DNA of 44,305 nucleotides from Verrucomicrobiales bacterium (GCA_002726915.1 PBSY01000069.1:1-44305); one strand, 5' to 3'; counted from the first letter of the stretch, positions 17,707 through 26,230 are shown. A program made the numbers and translations. The notes: generated by a model not told the origin, from the letters alone.

Positions 17707-19716
17707 TTACGTGGCAGTGGATTGAAGAGTTCTAGCGGGTTGAGGGCGACGCCCGGCAAGTATCGACTCGATCACCAAAATAAAGAGGGCAGCGAAGACA
17801 ATCCATTTCCAGAGTTTCTGCTTCCCTTCCTTCGCCTCGGACTCCAGTCTTTCGATTTGGTCTTCTGTTAGGTTTTTCAACGAATCATTAGCGGCTTCGT
17901 CGATGAGGGGAATCCCTAATCCAGAGAACACGACATTTGGATCGAAAGGGGTTGTATTGCCTTCTCGTGGATTCAGGTTGATCGCGAGGAGATGAGGCTC
18001 ACCATCTCTTTCAGTCTCTTTAAACCCCGGTTCCACGGAGGAGGTTTCGCCAACGAGGTAGGTTGGAGCGGATCGGATGCTGAACCCAGTGTGTTCGAAG
18101 ATAGAGAAAAGTAGCGGAACGAATTTGGATGATAGAGCCAGTTGGCTTTCACGGGGTTCCCAACCTGATAGAAAAGCAAATACAGACCCCTCTCCGACGC
18201 GTCTTTCGATGATCGCCGGGCTTTCACCATCAAAGGTAGCAAGAATCCTTGTTTCTTCTTCTCCCTCTGCACTGAGGACTAAATTACGGTGTTTCCAAAA
18301 ACGAATTTTAGTGAAGTCGCGAATTCTAGCCCGAGCGAAAGGTTCCAAGACCGGATGTTCAAAATCAAGATCGCCAAGCAGGGCAAATTCGCGACCCTCT
18401 GCCTCGCTCAGTTTCCAAGAATCATCTCCAACAATTTCTGCCAGGGCTTCGCTACTCGCTTCTGACGATGGCAGTGCGATCACGAGACCACCTGACTCGG
18501 CAAATTGCTTCAGTTGGTTACCGACTTCAGTGCTCCATTGATCAAGAATAACAACAACCTCAGTTTCGGTGAGTTCCTTGTCGGTCATTTGAGCGCGAAC
18601 CGTGACAATGGGTTCAAGATTTGGGGTCGGCTGCAGAGCGCGCTTGAGGTAGAAGAGCGCACTCCCAGCTGTTTCCTCCAACTCTGTATCGCCGCTAACG
18701 AGGATCCGGAGTGGACGGGCCTGGACCGGTGAGAGGAAGACCTCATTGTCGAATTCATGATGGTCTCCCGTAACCGTAAGTAGACCACGGACTGCCGCAG
18801 CAGGGCGGGGAGGTGTGCGAATGATGCGACTGTTCCCGGGAGCCACGGTAGTCTCGATGGCTGTATCGGGGGCATCTTTCCACGCGACGGTGGCAGTTGA
18901 GAAATCAGAGTCGCTGGCGTTTTGAATTCTGACACGGTAAACTTCTTCCTCATCAATGCTGGAACGCGGTGGCGTCGAGGCTAGAGCGAGAGAGAAGTTT
19001 CCCGATTTCTCAGGAGTGACTGGCAGGCAGTGGACCTTAACATCATCGGGCCAGGCTTCGTTTTGAAGAGCCGTTTGTTCGGCGCCCGATTGAAAATCAC
19101 TAATAACGACCACCTCCATAGTCATGGCGGGATCGTCGATGTCGGCGGCAAGAAGGAGATCAGCCGCCCGGGTCATTGCGGTGCCAAGATTAGTGGTTTG
19201 CCATGATGGCTCAGCCTGTCGTTCTGAGATAAAATCGTTGAAAGCTGAATTACGTGCAACGGGTGAAAGCGATGCCCATGCCGCTAGTGAAGCGACTTCT
19301 TCGAACTCGTTATCGAAGAACGCGATGGCGACTTCTGTTGTGGTATTGGATTCTTTGAGTTGCTCTCTGGCTTTCTCAATTGCCTGCTCCCAAAGATTTT
19401 CTCGTTTCATCGAGGCGCTGCGATCAATGAGGATAATTTTGCGCTCGAGTGGATTAGCGGCAATGGCCACGGGAATAGTATTAAGGAACGGTCGACCGAA
19501 AGCAAAGGCGAGTAGAAGTAAAGCAAGACACCTCAATGCGAGAAGAAGCCAACGGTCCACCCTAGTACGACGCGTCAGCTTTTCTGGAGTTTGCTCCAAA
19601 AACATGTGGGAGCTGAAAGGGATGTAATCCTTCGGAGGGCGCCGGCGAAGGTGAAGTAATATCGGGACCGCAAGAGCGGCGGCACCGAGCAAATAGAGCG
19701 GGAAGAGGAAACTCAC
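17707..19716 (-). CDS. BatA-like membrane protein with vWA domain
   Basis: 669 residues with a GTG start. The N-terminus 'MSFLFPLYLLGAAALAVPIL' and 'LHLRRRPPKDYIPFSS' is the typical BatA N-terminal motif with the first membrane helix; a second helix lies at about 56-75. The vWA domain begins at about residue 92 with an intact MIDAS, D98-R-S-A-S102, and 'VVVISDFQSGA' later. The C-terminus has another helix ('LWKWIVFAALFILVIESIL'). BatA-type proteins, first described as aerotolerance factors, normally work with a MoxR AAA+ ATPase and a DUF58 protein; neither is encoded in this window. The GTG overlaps the TGA of a short upstream reading frame, suggesting translational coupling. Confidence 0.9.
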   Translation of the reverse strand: MSFLFPLYLLGAAALAVPILLHLRRRPPKDYIPFSSHMFLEQTPEKLTRRTRVDRWLLLALRCLALLLLAFAFGRPFLNTIPVAIAANPLERKIILIDRSASMKRENLWEQAIEKAREQLKESNTTTEVAIAFFDNEFEEVASLAAWASLSPVARNSAFNDFISERQAEPSWQTTNLGTAMTRAADLLLAADIDDPAMTMEVVVISDFQSGAEQTALQNEAWPDDVKVHCLPVTPEKSGNFSLALASTPPRSSIDEEEVYRVRIQNASDSDFSTATVAWKDAPDTAIETTVAPGNSRIIRTPPRPAAAVRGLLTVTGDHHEFDNEVFLSPVQARPLRILVSGDTELEETAGSALFYLKRALQPTPNLEPIVTVRAQMTDKELTETEVVVILDQWSTEVGNQLKQFAESGGLVIALPSSEASSEALAEIVGDDSWKLSEAEGREFALLGDLDFEHPVLEPFARARIRDFTKIRFWKHRNLVLSAEGEEETRILATFDGESPAIIERRVGEGSVFAFLSGWEPRESQLALSSKFVPLLFSIFEHTGFSIRSAPTYLVGETSSVEPGFKETERDGEPHLLAINLNPREGNTTPFDPNVVFSGLGIPLIDEAANDSLKNLTEDQIERLESEAKEGKQKLWKWIVFAALFILVIESILAGRRPQPARTLQSTAT

Positions 19717-19835
19717 AGCAAGAGGAAGCCTGCCATGGTTTGGGGGGTGAGGCGAGGACGTTTTCGCGGTCTAAAGCGGTCGGCAAGCAACCGCTGACAG
19801 ATCAGTTCCGATTCAGCTCTGATCTGGGTGATCAT
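19713..19835 (-). CDS. Possible 40-codon coupling ORF between fxsA and the BatA-like gene
   Basis: The reading frame starts with an ATG inside the last codons of fxsA (19835) and ends with a TGA whose first bases overlap the GTG of the BatA-like gene (GTGA). The product would be 40 residues, basic in the middle and ending Leu-rich, and matches no family I know. The overlap at both ends is what one expects of a translational relay from fxsA to the next gene, but there is no independent evidence of translation and it could be chance. Confidence 0.3.
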   Translation of the reverse strand: MITQIRAESELICQRLLADRFRPRKRPRLTPQTMAGFLLL

Positions 19836-20301
19836 CAACCACTTCCGCCTCCACATTGATCACCTTGGGGCTGTCAGATCGTGCCGGCCCATCCTGAGTG
19901 AAGGGCTGCGTCGTCGCATTAACGTTCTGGGAGACCACGCTGGCTCTCTCCCTAAGCCGATCTTTGACAATCGCTTTGATGACCCTCCTAAGCGGTGGAA
20001 TCAGCAAACTAAAACCAATTGCGTCGGTGAGGAATCCCGGGGTGAGAAGAACGGCTCCTGCGATAAGGATCATGAGACCGTCCATGACTTCATCGTGAGG
20101 AAGTTTTCCCTGCGCGAGAGCCTGCTGATATTTATTGAGGGCTTTGATTCCCTGAGATTTGGTCAGGTAAGCTCCGAGAATTGCGGTAAGAACGATAATG
20201 CCCAGAGTGGGGGCAAGCCCGATCTTGTCACCGAGCGCAATGAAGATCGCTAGTTCCGAGACTGGAACGATGATGAAAAGAAGCAGTAGCTTGGTGAACA
20301 T
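19813..20301 (-). CDS. fxsA: FxsA-family inner membrane protein
   Basis: 162 residues. The family pattern is clear: N-terminal helix 'LLLLFIIVPVSELAIFIALG', then 'GLAPTLGIIVLTAILGAYL', a cytosolic segment ('KSQGIKALNKYQQALAQGK'), and the typical 'ILIAGAVLLTPGFLTDAIGF' followed by 'LLIPPLRRVIK'. The tail after about residue 120 is hydrophilic and variable. FxsA overproduction in E. coli relieves exclusion of phage T7 by the F plasmid; the normal role is unknown. Here it appears to head the minus-strand run with the BatA-like genes, 96 bases upstream of the BatA-like start. Confidence 0.93.
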   Translation of the reverse strand: MFTKLLLLFIIVPVSELAIFIALGDKIGLAPTLGIIVLTAILGAYLTKSQGIKALNKYQQALAQGKLPHDEVMDGLMILIAGAVLLTPGFLTDAIGFSLLIPPLRRVIKAIVKDRLRERASVVSQNVNATTQPFTQDGPARSDSPKVINVEAEVVDDHPDQS

Positions 20302-20322
20302 AAAAGGCTGATTCTTTAGATT

Positions 20323-20338
20323 GTCGTTTAAGAACGAC
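20323..20338. repeat. Short inverted repeat upstream of fxsA
   Basis: GTCGTT-TAAG-AACGAC is a perfect 6-4-6 inverted repeat lying 22-37 bases upstream of the fxsA start and downstream of the SDR gene. No T run follows on either strand, so it is not a standard terminator. It may be an operator in the promoter of the fxsA/BatA run. Confidence 0.3.
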
Positions 20339-20425
20339 GTTCAATTTTCAATACTACGCTCAGGGAGTTCCTTCAACTGGAACCGTTACATTAGGCTCTC
20401 GGACGAAAGACTGTAGTCGACCGGC

Positions 20426-21208
20426 TTAAGCGGTTTCTTCGGGGATGTCCCGGCAATGCTTAAAACGGTAGCCACCGTCAACCGGCAAAATAGTACCAGT
20501 GACATAGTCACTATCGGGCGACGATAAGTAGGTAGCTGCTTTGCCGATTTCTTCGGGAAGACCAAGCCGTCCCCAGGGCAGTTTGCGGCCCTCGGCGGCC
20601 AAAGTATCGTCGTTGTAGTGTTGACGTTCGCCGGGAGTGTCGATCCAACCCGGTTCAATCGCGTTGACGTTAATGCGGTATCCCGCAAGCTCCACGGCCA
20701 TTGTTTTTACCATCGAATTAAGGCCTGCCTTTGCCGCGCTGTAAGCGACGCAGCGAGCGTTGGGAATGCGGGCGAGCACACTTGAAATGAAGACGATTTT
20801 CCCCGGTTTTTCCTTAGCTACGAAGTGACGCGCGACAAGTTGGCCTACGTGAAAGCTTCCAAGTAAGGCGCTTTGGAGGATCGCTTCAAAATCTTCGGGA
20901 GGGTAATCAAGAAAATTGCTGCGGCGGTTGAAGGCAGGAACTCCAATGAGGATATCAAGCTCTCCAAATTCTGAAAGCGTTTGATCAATGGCACACTGAG
21001 AGCCCGTATGGGAGAAGACGTTGGCTTCAATACCTACGCATCCGACTCCGATTTCCTTGATCGTCGCAACGGCCTTGGCCAGTTCTTTGTTTCCTGGCCG
21101 ATCTACTAGGGCTATCTCGGCTCCTTCGCGGGCCAGTTCGATAGCGCAGCCAAAACCGATCCCTTGGGCACCTCCGGTAACGACTGCAGTTTTACCTTGC
21201 AGTTTCAT
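20426..21208 (-). CDS. SDR-family oxidoreductase with non-canonical NNAG and Asn positions
   Basis: 260 residues, the usual classical short-chain dehydrogenase length. The nucleotide loop is 'VTGGAQGIGFG' (about 10-20), and D36 in 'ALVDRP' favours NAD over NADP. The catalytic Ser ('IVFISSVLA') and Tyr-x3-Lys ('AYSAAKAG') are present, and the C-terminal 'TGTILPVDGGY' is typical. Two usual elements differ: the NNAG motif reads 'IGVPAF', and the active-site Asn position in the alpha-4 helix ('ILQSALLGSFH') is Ala. This suggests a distinct SDR subgroup. It is often the type annotated as glucose 1-dehydrogenase, but the substrate is not predictable. It is followed by fxsA on the same strand 124 bases away. 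Confidence 0.88.
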   Translation of the reverse strand: MKLQGKTAVVTGGAQGIGFGCAIELAREGAEIALVDRPGNKELAKAVATIKEIGVGCVGIEANVFSHTGSQCAIDQTLSEFGELDILIGVPAFNRRSNFLDYPPEDFEAILQSALLGSFHVGQLVARHFVAKEKPGKIVFISSVLARIPNARCVAYSAAKAGLNSMVKTMAVELAGYRINVNAIEPGWIDTPGERQHYNDDTLAAEGRKLPWGRLGLPEEIGKAATYLSSPDSDYVTGTILPVDGGYRFKHCRDIPEETA

Positions 21209-21267
21209 GGGGCAAGCTTAGCCCCAGAAACAGTGGTGGGAAGACTTATCTAACGAAGTTATCTGAA

Positions 21268-23694
21268 TCAGAAGTGCAACGTCGATGAAATAAATACGTT
21301 GCGGCCAGGCTCGCCGAGTGTGGTGTTCGTGCGCTGGTAGTCCTGATCGAAAGCATTGTCAATCCCGGCACGGAGCAGCCAATTCTCGCTGATCTGAAGA
21401 CCAAGGAAAGCCCCGTAAATGTCGTAGGCAGCCGTCTGCGAGAGGGAACCAGTAACAAGATCCCCGCGCCCTCCATTCCAGATGCCGTAAACCCCGATTT
21501 CAAGGGACTCTAAAGGACGGATGCCGATGGTTGTCGACAATTGATCCCCGGTGATGGAGTTAAGGGCCAGTCCGGTGTTGAGGTCTTGGCCGCGAAGCAT
21601 GCCAAGAGACATATTAGCAAACCAAAAGTCGCGATCATAATCGACGGTGAATTCGAAGCCGTAGATCTCAGTTTCACTGCGATTGACAGTTTGGCGGAAG
21701 GCCTGCTCGAGCTGACCGTCGAAAATTAAGCCGCTGAAAGGCGTGAGGAAGCCGGTCGGAATGGGTGGGCCAGGTCCTGGACTAAACTGCGGGATATTAA
21801 CCGCAGCGACATTCGGCGGATTAGCAAACCCTGCGAATCCTCCTGTGGTCGTAGAACTGACGACTTCACTGTCAAAGGTATTTTTTCCGCGTTTGTAGAA
21901 GCCGGTAAAGCGGGCCGAAAGTTGCCCTCCGTAGAAATCCTCCTCTTCGAAATGAATTCCCAGTTCGAAATTATCACTCTCTTCAGGTTTTAGATTGGGG
22001 TTTGTAATGAATACCTCCTCAAAATAGTTAACGTTGGTTAGTCCTGACTCGGGGAGAGGGCTTCCAATCGGAGTAAAAATGGGTGGACCTCCCGTTGCTG
22101 GTAGTGGATCACGAATCGATTGAAAAAAGGGAAGGGTGCCGCTTGGAACAACCCCAAAGTGACTCCCGTCCTGGTAGAGATCATTCAGGGTTGGAGCGGT
22201 GAATCCTTTAGAATATTGACCAAATATGGTGAGATTTTCATTTATATCGTAGTCAAAGCTTATCTGTGGTGAAAGAGCTCCGTCGCTTTGATTCGTTATA
22301 TTTCCGACGATCTTTTCATTGCTGTAAGTATCGTATCGAAGTCCGGCGGATAGAGTCAGCGAATCACTCAACTCAACCCGATCAGTCGCGTAGATACCGA
22401 CATTATCCGCTTCAGCATCGGGTCGGCCCGAGGAATTACCGGGCGCACCAGGCACGAAAAAGGTGGCTCTGGTTTCGGTGCCATCCTGTTTTTCGTGGTA
22501 AAAGTCGAGACCGTAAATGAGTTCGTGTTCGCGGTTGCCGAGGTAGACTATGTTGCGATTCGAAATATCAAGACCGTAAACATCGAGCTCGTGAATATTG
22601 GAGCGTCCCACGTTGCTACCCGTTGTGGCGGCATAGTTCCGCGTCTGCTTGGTGGTGTTGTAGTAGAAAGTGGCTTTGAGATCGATAGCGTCGTTATCAA
22701 TCGGATTCCAGTTCCAGTCACCCGTCCACTGGGTGTAGTTGATGGTGCGATCCACCAGCGCGTTTGAAGTCGTGCCCACAGCCAGTGCCTGAGGGTTGGC
22801 CCCGCCTCGATCGACGGAGGCATAGTCGTTGACCGCAAATTCAAAACGGTGCTCATCGTTTGGGGTGATAACAAACTTTCCGAGAGCGCTTTCACGATCG
22901 ATAGAGGATGAGGCAAGGTCCGTTCCATCGCCAAGTCGGATGTCATTTCCGGAGCGGTCGGAGTAGCCGGCGAGGAACTGGACTTGTTCTCCTACGCCTG
23001 CACCAATGATATTGTTGGCCCATTCATCAGAATTCGTGTGAAAGGTGTTTCGCATTCGCAGACCTACACCGCTTTCTTCCAGTGCGATGTCCGTGGGGTC
23101 CAAGGTGGAAATATTTACGACCCCAGCGGACCCACTTCCGTAAAGAAAACTACCAGCTCCACGCATAATTTCGACCGTGTCAAGAAAGTCGGTCTCCACG
23201 AAGAAGCGCTGACCGGCGTGTCCTGAGACGTAGTTCTGTCGGGCATCATCGATGCGAACGGTCACTGAGCTGCCACTTTCGCCACGAATAACAAGCTGCT
23301 CGCCAAGATAGCGGGGACCTCCGAGGAATTCGACGTTAGGTTGGGAACGAGTGAGATCATCGAAAGAAAGGGGAGCTAATCGCGAAATCTCGTCCTGAGT
23401 AATGACTCCAATTGCAACCGAAGTGTCTTTAATTGCCGTCTCAACACGAGTCGCAGTTTCGACAGTTTGGTTAACGATCACGGGATCCGGCAGCGGCACC
23501 GGGTCAACAGCGAAGGGATTCAAACCACCCTCGACGACGGACGTGTCAAGTTCTCCCATGGAAGGGACGCCTGTGGGGTCGTCTTGGTTGGTTTCCCCAG
23601 CTTGGTCCTGAGCTAGTGAAAGGGAAGTTAGGGTGGCGAGGAATGGATAGGTGAGGAGACCTCGCCACGTTTTCATTTGCATGAAGCTCTTCAT
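21268..23694 (-). CDS. Heme-type TonB-dependent outer-membrane receptor
   Basis: 808 residues from the ATG at 23694; an ATG at 23676 would give a more regular signal peptide ('MKTWRGLLTYPFLATLTSLS...'). The plug domain (about 85-210) includes 'LVIRGESGSSVTVRIDDARQ' and 'VEIMRGAGSFLYGSGSAGVV'. The barrel has 'FTAPTLNDLYQDGSHFG' (about 497) and 'NPNLKPE' (about 563), which correspond to the FRAP and NPNL motifs of heme/hemoglobin receptors, with Arg replaced by Thr. The last residue is Phe, as expected for an outer-membrane barrel. It likely imports heme or a related iron source using TonB energy. It is divergent from the DUF6607/AraC pair. Confidence 0.9.
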   Translation of the reverse strand: MKSFMQMKTWRGLLTYPFLATLTSLSLAQDQAGETNQDDPTGVPSMGELDTSVVEGGLNPFAVDPVPLPDPVIVNQTVETATRVETAIKDTSVAIGVITQDEISRLAPLSFDDLTRSQPNVEFLGGPRYLGEQLVIRGESGSSVTVRIDDARQNYVSGHAGQRFFVETDFLDTVEIMRGAGSFLYGSGSAGVVNISTLDPTDIALEESGVGLRMRNTFHTNSDEWANNIIGAGVGEQVQFLAGYSDRSGNDIRLGDGTDLASSSIDRESALGKFVITPNDEHRFEFAVNDYASVDRGGANPQALAVGTTSNALVDRTINYTQWTGDWNWNPIDNDAIDLKATFYYNTTKQTRNYAATTGSNVGRSNIHELDVYGLDISNRNIVYLGNREHELIYGLDFYHEKQDGTETRATFFVPGAPGNSSGRPDAEADNVGIYATDRVELSDSLTLSAGLRYDTYSNEKIVGNITNQSDGALSPQISFDYDINENLTIFGQYSKGFTAPTLNDLYQDGSHFGVVPSGTLPFFQSIRDPLPATGGPPIFTPIGSPLPESGLTNVNYFEEVFITNPNLKPEESDNFELGIHFEEEDFYGGQLSARFTGFYKRGKNTFDSEVVSSTTTGGFAGFANPPNVAAVNIPQFSPGPGPPIPTGFLTPFSGLIFDGQLEQAFRQTVNRSETEIYGFEFTVDYDRDFWFANMSLGMLRGQDLNTGLALNSITGDQLSTTIGIRPLESLEIGVYGIWNGGRGDLVTGSLSQTAAYDIYGAFLGLQISENWLLRAGIDNAFDQDYQRTNTTLGEPGRNVFISSTLHF

Positions 23695-23712
23695 GCTGCA
23701 TCATTGATGCAA
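23677..23712 (-). promoter_or_regulatory. Nested inverted repeats spanning the TonB receptor start
   Basis: Two neighbouring inverted repeats cover the start region: TGCATCA-T-TGATGCA (23697-23711) and GCATGAAG-CT-CTTCATGC (23679-23696). In addition the outer ends TTGCAT (23677-23682) and ATGCAA (23707-23712) are complementary, so the 36 bases can fold in two ways. The ATG at 23694 is inside one arm and the ATG at 23676 lies just after the structure. This could be an operator or an mRNA switch controlling translation. Confidence 0.45.
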
Positions 23713-23821
23713 TTGAGATTCAGTATCAAATAGGTTGATTCGATTTCTCTGACAAATGGCCGCTAAAGCTTGTAAACACGCGCCGTAGTCCCCCTCAGCA
23801 ATGATAATACACACTTCTCCT

Positions 23822-24751
23822 ATGCCCTTGAAAGTTTACACATACTTGGTATCAGCTTTTCTCATTTATTTTACATCAATTGGTAATTCTGCTGAACCAC
23901 CTGAAGCGGATCGCGGAGCGATTTTAAGCATGGCGGGTGAGTTCGAGGTAATTTTCCAATTTGAAGAGAAGGTCTCCCTTCAGGACGATTACAAAATCAA
24001 AAAGGCCTATTATGAGGAAGCCTTTGAATCGGTCCTAGTGGTTGAGGACACTGGGGATCGCATCGCGCTCCAGCATATTCTGCGGGTAGGAAATAGCGTG
24101 ATTAAACACTGGAAGCAGATTTGGACCTGGGAAGACACCCGCATCATTGAGTTCCAGGGGAACAATTCTTGGAAAGTCCGTAAAATTTCAGAGGAAGAAG
24201 CCTCCGGAACTTGGAGCCAGTTGGTGACGCAGGTGGATGACAGTCCCCGATACGAGAGTTTCGGAGTTTGGAACCACGACGGGGATTTTGCTCGCTGGGA
24301 ATCAGGAGCCACCAATCGTCCGCTGCCGCGGCGGGAGCACACCAAACGAGACGACTATAACATTTTGCGGGCTGTCAACGTGCACGCCTTGACCCCCCAT
24401 GGTTGGGTTCACGATCAGGATAATCTCAAACTTGTCCTCGGTGATGATGGAAAGGTGAAGAAGTACCTGGCATGGGAAAAGGGACTCAACTTCTACGATC
24501 GTATGGATGAGCCAACCTACAAACGGGTCTCTGAATATTGGAAAAACACCAAAGATTTTTGGGCTCTTGTCTCCACGTTTTGGGATGAACTTGAGAAAAA
24601 AAGCGACAACTACTCGACGGCAAAGGTTGTCGACAATAAGCCGATGATGATGGCTCTCGGTGAAGTTGCGAAAGCGATTGGAGAGAAAGAAAGAGAAACA
24701 CCCTCCTACGAGGAAATCACCACCATTATTGATGCTTACGTTATTCGGTAG
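23822..24751 (+). CDS. DUF6607 family secreted protein
   Basis: 309 residues from the ATG at 23822, which opens a signal peptide ('MPLKVYTYLVSAFLIYFTS', cleavage near 'GNSA'); an ATG at 23801 would add seven residues. The body has the pattern I associate with DUF6607: 'GEFEVIFQFEEKVSLQDDYK', 'ALQHILRVGNSVIKHWKQIW', and aromatic-rich segments such as 'PHGWVHDQDNLKLV'. No catalytic motif is evident. It is divergent from the heme-type receptor and is followed after 18 bases by an AraC regulator, so it may be a periplasmic component of the same uptake locus (inference). The family name is from memory. Confidence 0.78.
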   Translation: MPLKVYTYLVSAFLIYFTSIGNSAEPPEADRGAILSMAGEFEVIFQFEEKVSLQDDYKIKKAYYEEAFESVLVVEDTGDRIALQHILRVGNSVIKHWKQIWTWEDTRIIEFQGNNSWKVRKISEEEASGTWSQLVTQVDDSPRYESFGVWNHDGDFARWESGATNRPLPRREHTKRDDYNILRAVNVHALTPHGWVHDQDNLKLVLGDDGKVKKYLAWEKGLNFYDRMDEPTYKRVSEYWKNTKDFWALVSTFWDELEKKSDNYSTAKVVDNKPMMMALGEVAKAIGEKERETPSYEEITTIIDAYVIR

Positions 24752-24769
24752 CAATCCAATTAGGCCACT

Positions 24770-25618
24770 ATGAGTTGTAAGGTTCTTTTTGGAGATCCTG
24801 CCCGGTCTCCGATCTGGGCAGTTGTAATGGCTGCGGAAAAATTGAGGACCTCAATTGAGCTACCAGCTGAAATGGTATCGATCTTTGTCGTAACTGAGGG
24901 CTCTGTCTCTTGGGGAGTTGATGAAATCTCTGAACTTTCGGCTAGCGCGATAATAACCGGAAACCAAAAGGTCTCAGTGGCAATGGAAGGAGGAGGTGAT
25001 GCTACCATCGTAGCTTTTTCCCGCGAAGTTTTTAAGAGTCTTATTCACCCATTTGCTTCTGAGCTTATTCCTAATTTAGCTGCATCTTTGGCAAATGTAA
25101 GCGAGCAAACCAGAGGTTGCTCTCTTATGGCTCCGTTTGTCCTTTTTAGCCGCATTGTTCCCGAACTCCGGGAGGTGCCTACCGCAATGGCATCAGGTTC
25201 GTTCTGGTTTGAAGGGCAAATTCGACTTTTGCTCTCGCAAACCTGTTTTCGGCAGGGAGGATTGGTGGAGAAAGATGGCAGCCTACAGCAGTCAGGCAAA
25301 TCGCTAAAACGCATCAATCACGTTAAGCGGATTTTGAGAGCGCGCCCCGATGACTCGCTAGACCTTTCTGACCTCGCAGGTGAGGTAGGCTGCAGTGCCA
25401 GTTACCTTAGTCGTTCCTTCAGCCGTATAACCGGAGTAACTATTAACCAGTATCTTCGTCGTTCCCGCGTCAATCTCGCCGCCAGCCTTTTTGAGAGCGG
25501 GGAGCGGAGTGTCAGTGAAGTCGCATCCCGTGTCGGTTATGAGAGCCTCAGTCACTTCACGAAGGCGTTCCAGATAGAGATGGGCTGCCTGCCGTCTCAA
25601 TTCATTAGGTCATCTTGA
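24770..25618 (+). CDS. AraC-family transcription regulator
   Basis: 282 residues. The C-terminal 100 residues form a typical AraC DNA-binding domain with two helix-turn-helix units: 'LDLSDLAGEVGCSASYLSR' and 'SVSEVASRVGYESLSHFTKA', ending 'GCLPSQF'. The N-terminal part (1 to about 180) is a divergent beta-rich sensor domain with no recognised ligand. It follows the DUF6607 gene by 18 bases and so is probably co-transcribed. AraC proteins next to TonB receptors often sense the imported siderophore or heme, as PchR does, which makes the divergent receptor the likely target. No specific operator can be assigned. Confidence 0.9.
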   Translation: MSCKVLFGDPARSPIWAVVMAAEKLRTSIELPAEMVSIFVVTEGSVSWGVDEISELSASAIITGNQKVSVAMEGGGDATIVAFSREVFKSLIHPFASELIPNLAASLANVSEQTRGCSLMAPFVLFSRIVPELREVPTAMASGSFWFEGQIRLLLSQTCFRQGGLVEKDGSLQQSGKSLKRINHVKRILRARPDDSLDLSDLAGEVGCSASYLSRSFSRITGVTINQYLRRSRVNLAASLFESGERSVSEVASRVGYESLSHFTKAFQIEMGCLPSQFIRSS

Positions 25619-25664
25619 CGTTCCTGTTCTTGACCTAAGCCGGCTGCCTGTGGAGTGTGCTTCT

Positions 25665-26198
25665 GTGAACAAGAAATCTATCGACCGAATCGAAGGGGCT
25701 ATTCGCGAAGTCCATGACTTCCCTAAGCCGGGAATTGTTTTTAAAGATATCACCCCGTTGTTGGCTGATGGTGAGTTGCTGCGGCTTACGACCCAAATGT
25801 TCCAGGAGACACTGGAAGGCTCTGAGGTAGACAAGGTGATTGGGATTGATGCTCGGGGATTTATCTTTGGGGCAGCCCTAGCTGATCGAATTGGGGCAGG
25901 TTTTATTCCGATAAGAAAGAAAGGCAAACTTCCTGGAGAGACTTCGGGAGTGGCTTATTCGCTTGAGTATGGCGAAGCTCATGTGGAGATCCACAAGGAC
26001 GCCGTTCGCGAAGGTGAGAGGGTAATCCTCGTGGATGATTTACTTGCGACCGGGGGTACAGCGGGCGCGGCGGTAAAGCTAATCAAAGATCTCGGAGGCC
26101 AAATTGTCTGCGTCAGTTTTTTGATCGAGCTTGAGTTTCTTGGAGGAAGAAAGAATTTTGATTCTGATGTTCGTGTCGAGGCCATACTGACGTATTGA
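25665..26198 (+). CDS. apt: Adenine phosphoribosyltransferase
   Basis: 177 residues from a GTG at 25665, chosen because a GGAG (25652-25655) lies nine bases upstream; no ATG is available. Converts adenine and PRPP to AMP in purine salvage. The N-terminal 'HDFPKPGIVFKDITPLL' is diagnostic, 'GIDARGFIFGAALA' is the adenine-site loop, and 'VILVDDLLATGGTAGA' (about 120-135) is the PRPP-binding motif with its paired Asp residues. An upstream in-frame GTG at 25650 is less likely. It is 46 bases after the AraC gene, and the ovothiol-type methyltransferase follows 32 bases after its stop. Confidence 0.95.
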   Translation: MNKKSIDRIEGAIREVHDFPKPGIVFKDITPLLADGELLRLTTQMFQETLEGSEVDKVIGIDARGFIFGAALADRIGAGFIPIRKKGKLPGETSGVAYSLEYGEAHVEIHKDAVREGERVILVDDLLATGGTAGAAVKLIKDLGGQIVCVSFLIELEFLGGRKNFDSDVRVEAILTY

Positions 26199-26230
26199 AA
26201 GGGCTGAACGTTCGTTTCGGCTGCACTGTT

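Noticed and set aside
23797..23815. Possible Fur box ahead of the DUF6607 gene
   Set aside because: Only the central AATGATAAT matches; about 10 of 19 positions agree with the consensus, too weak to call.
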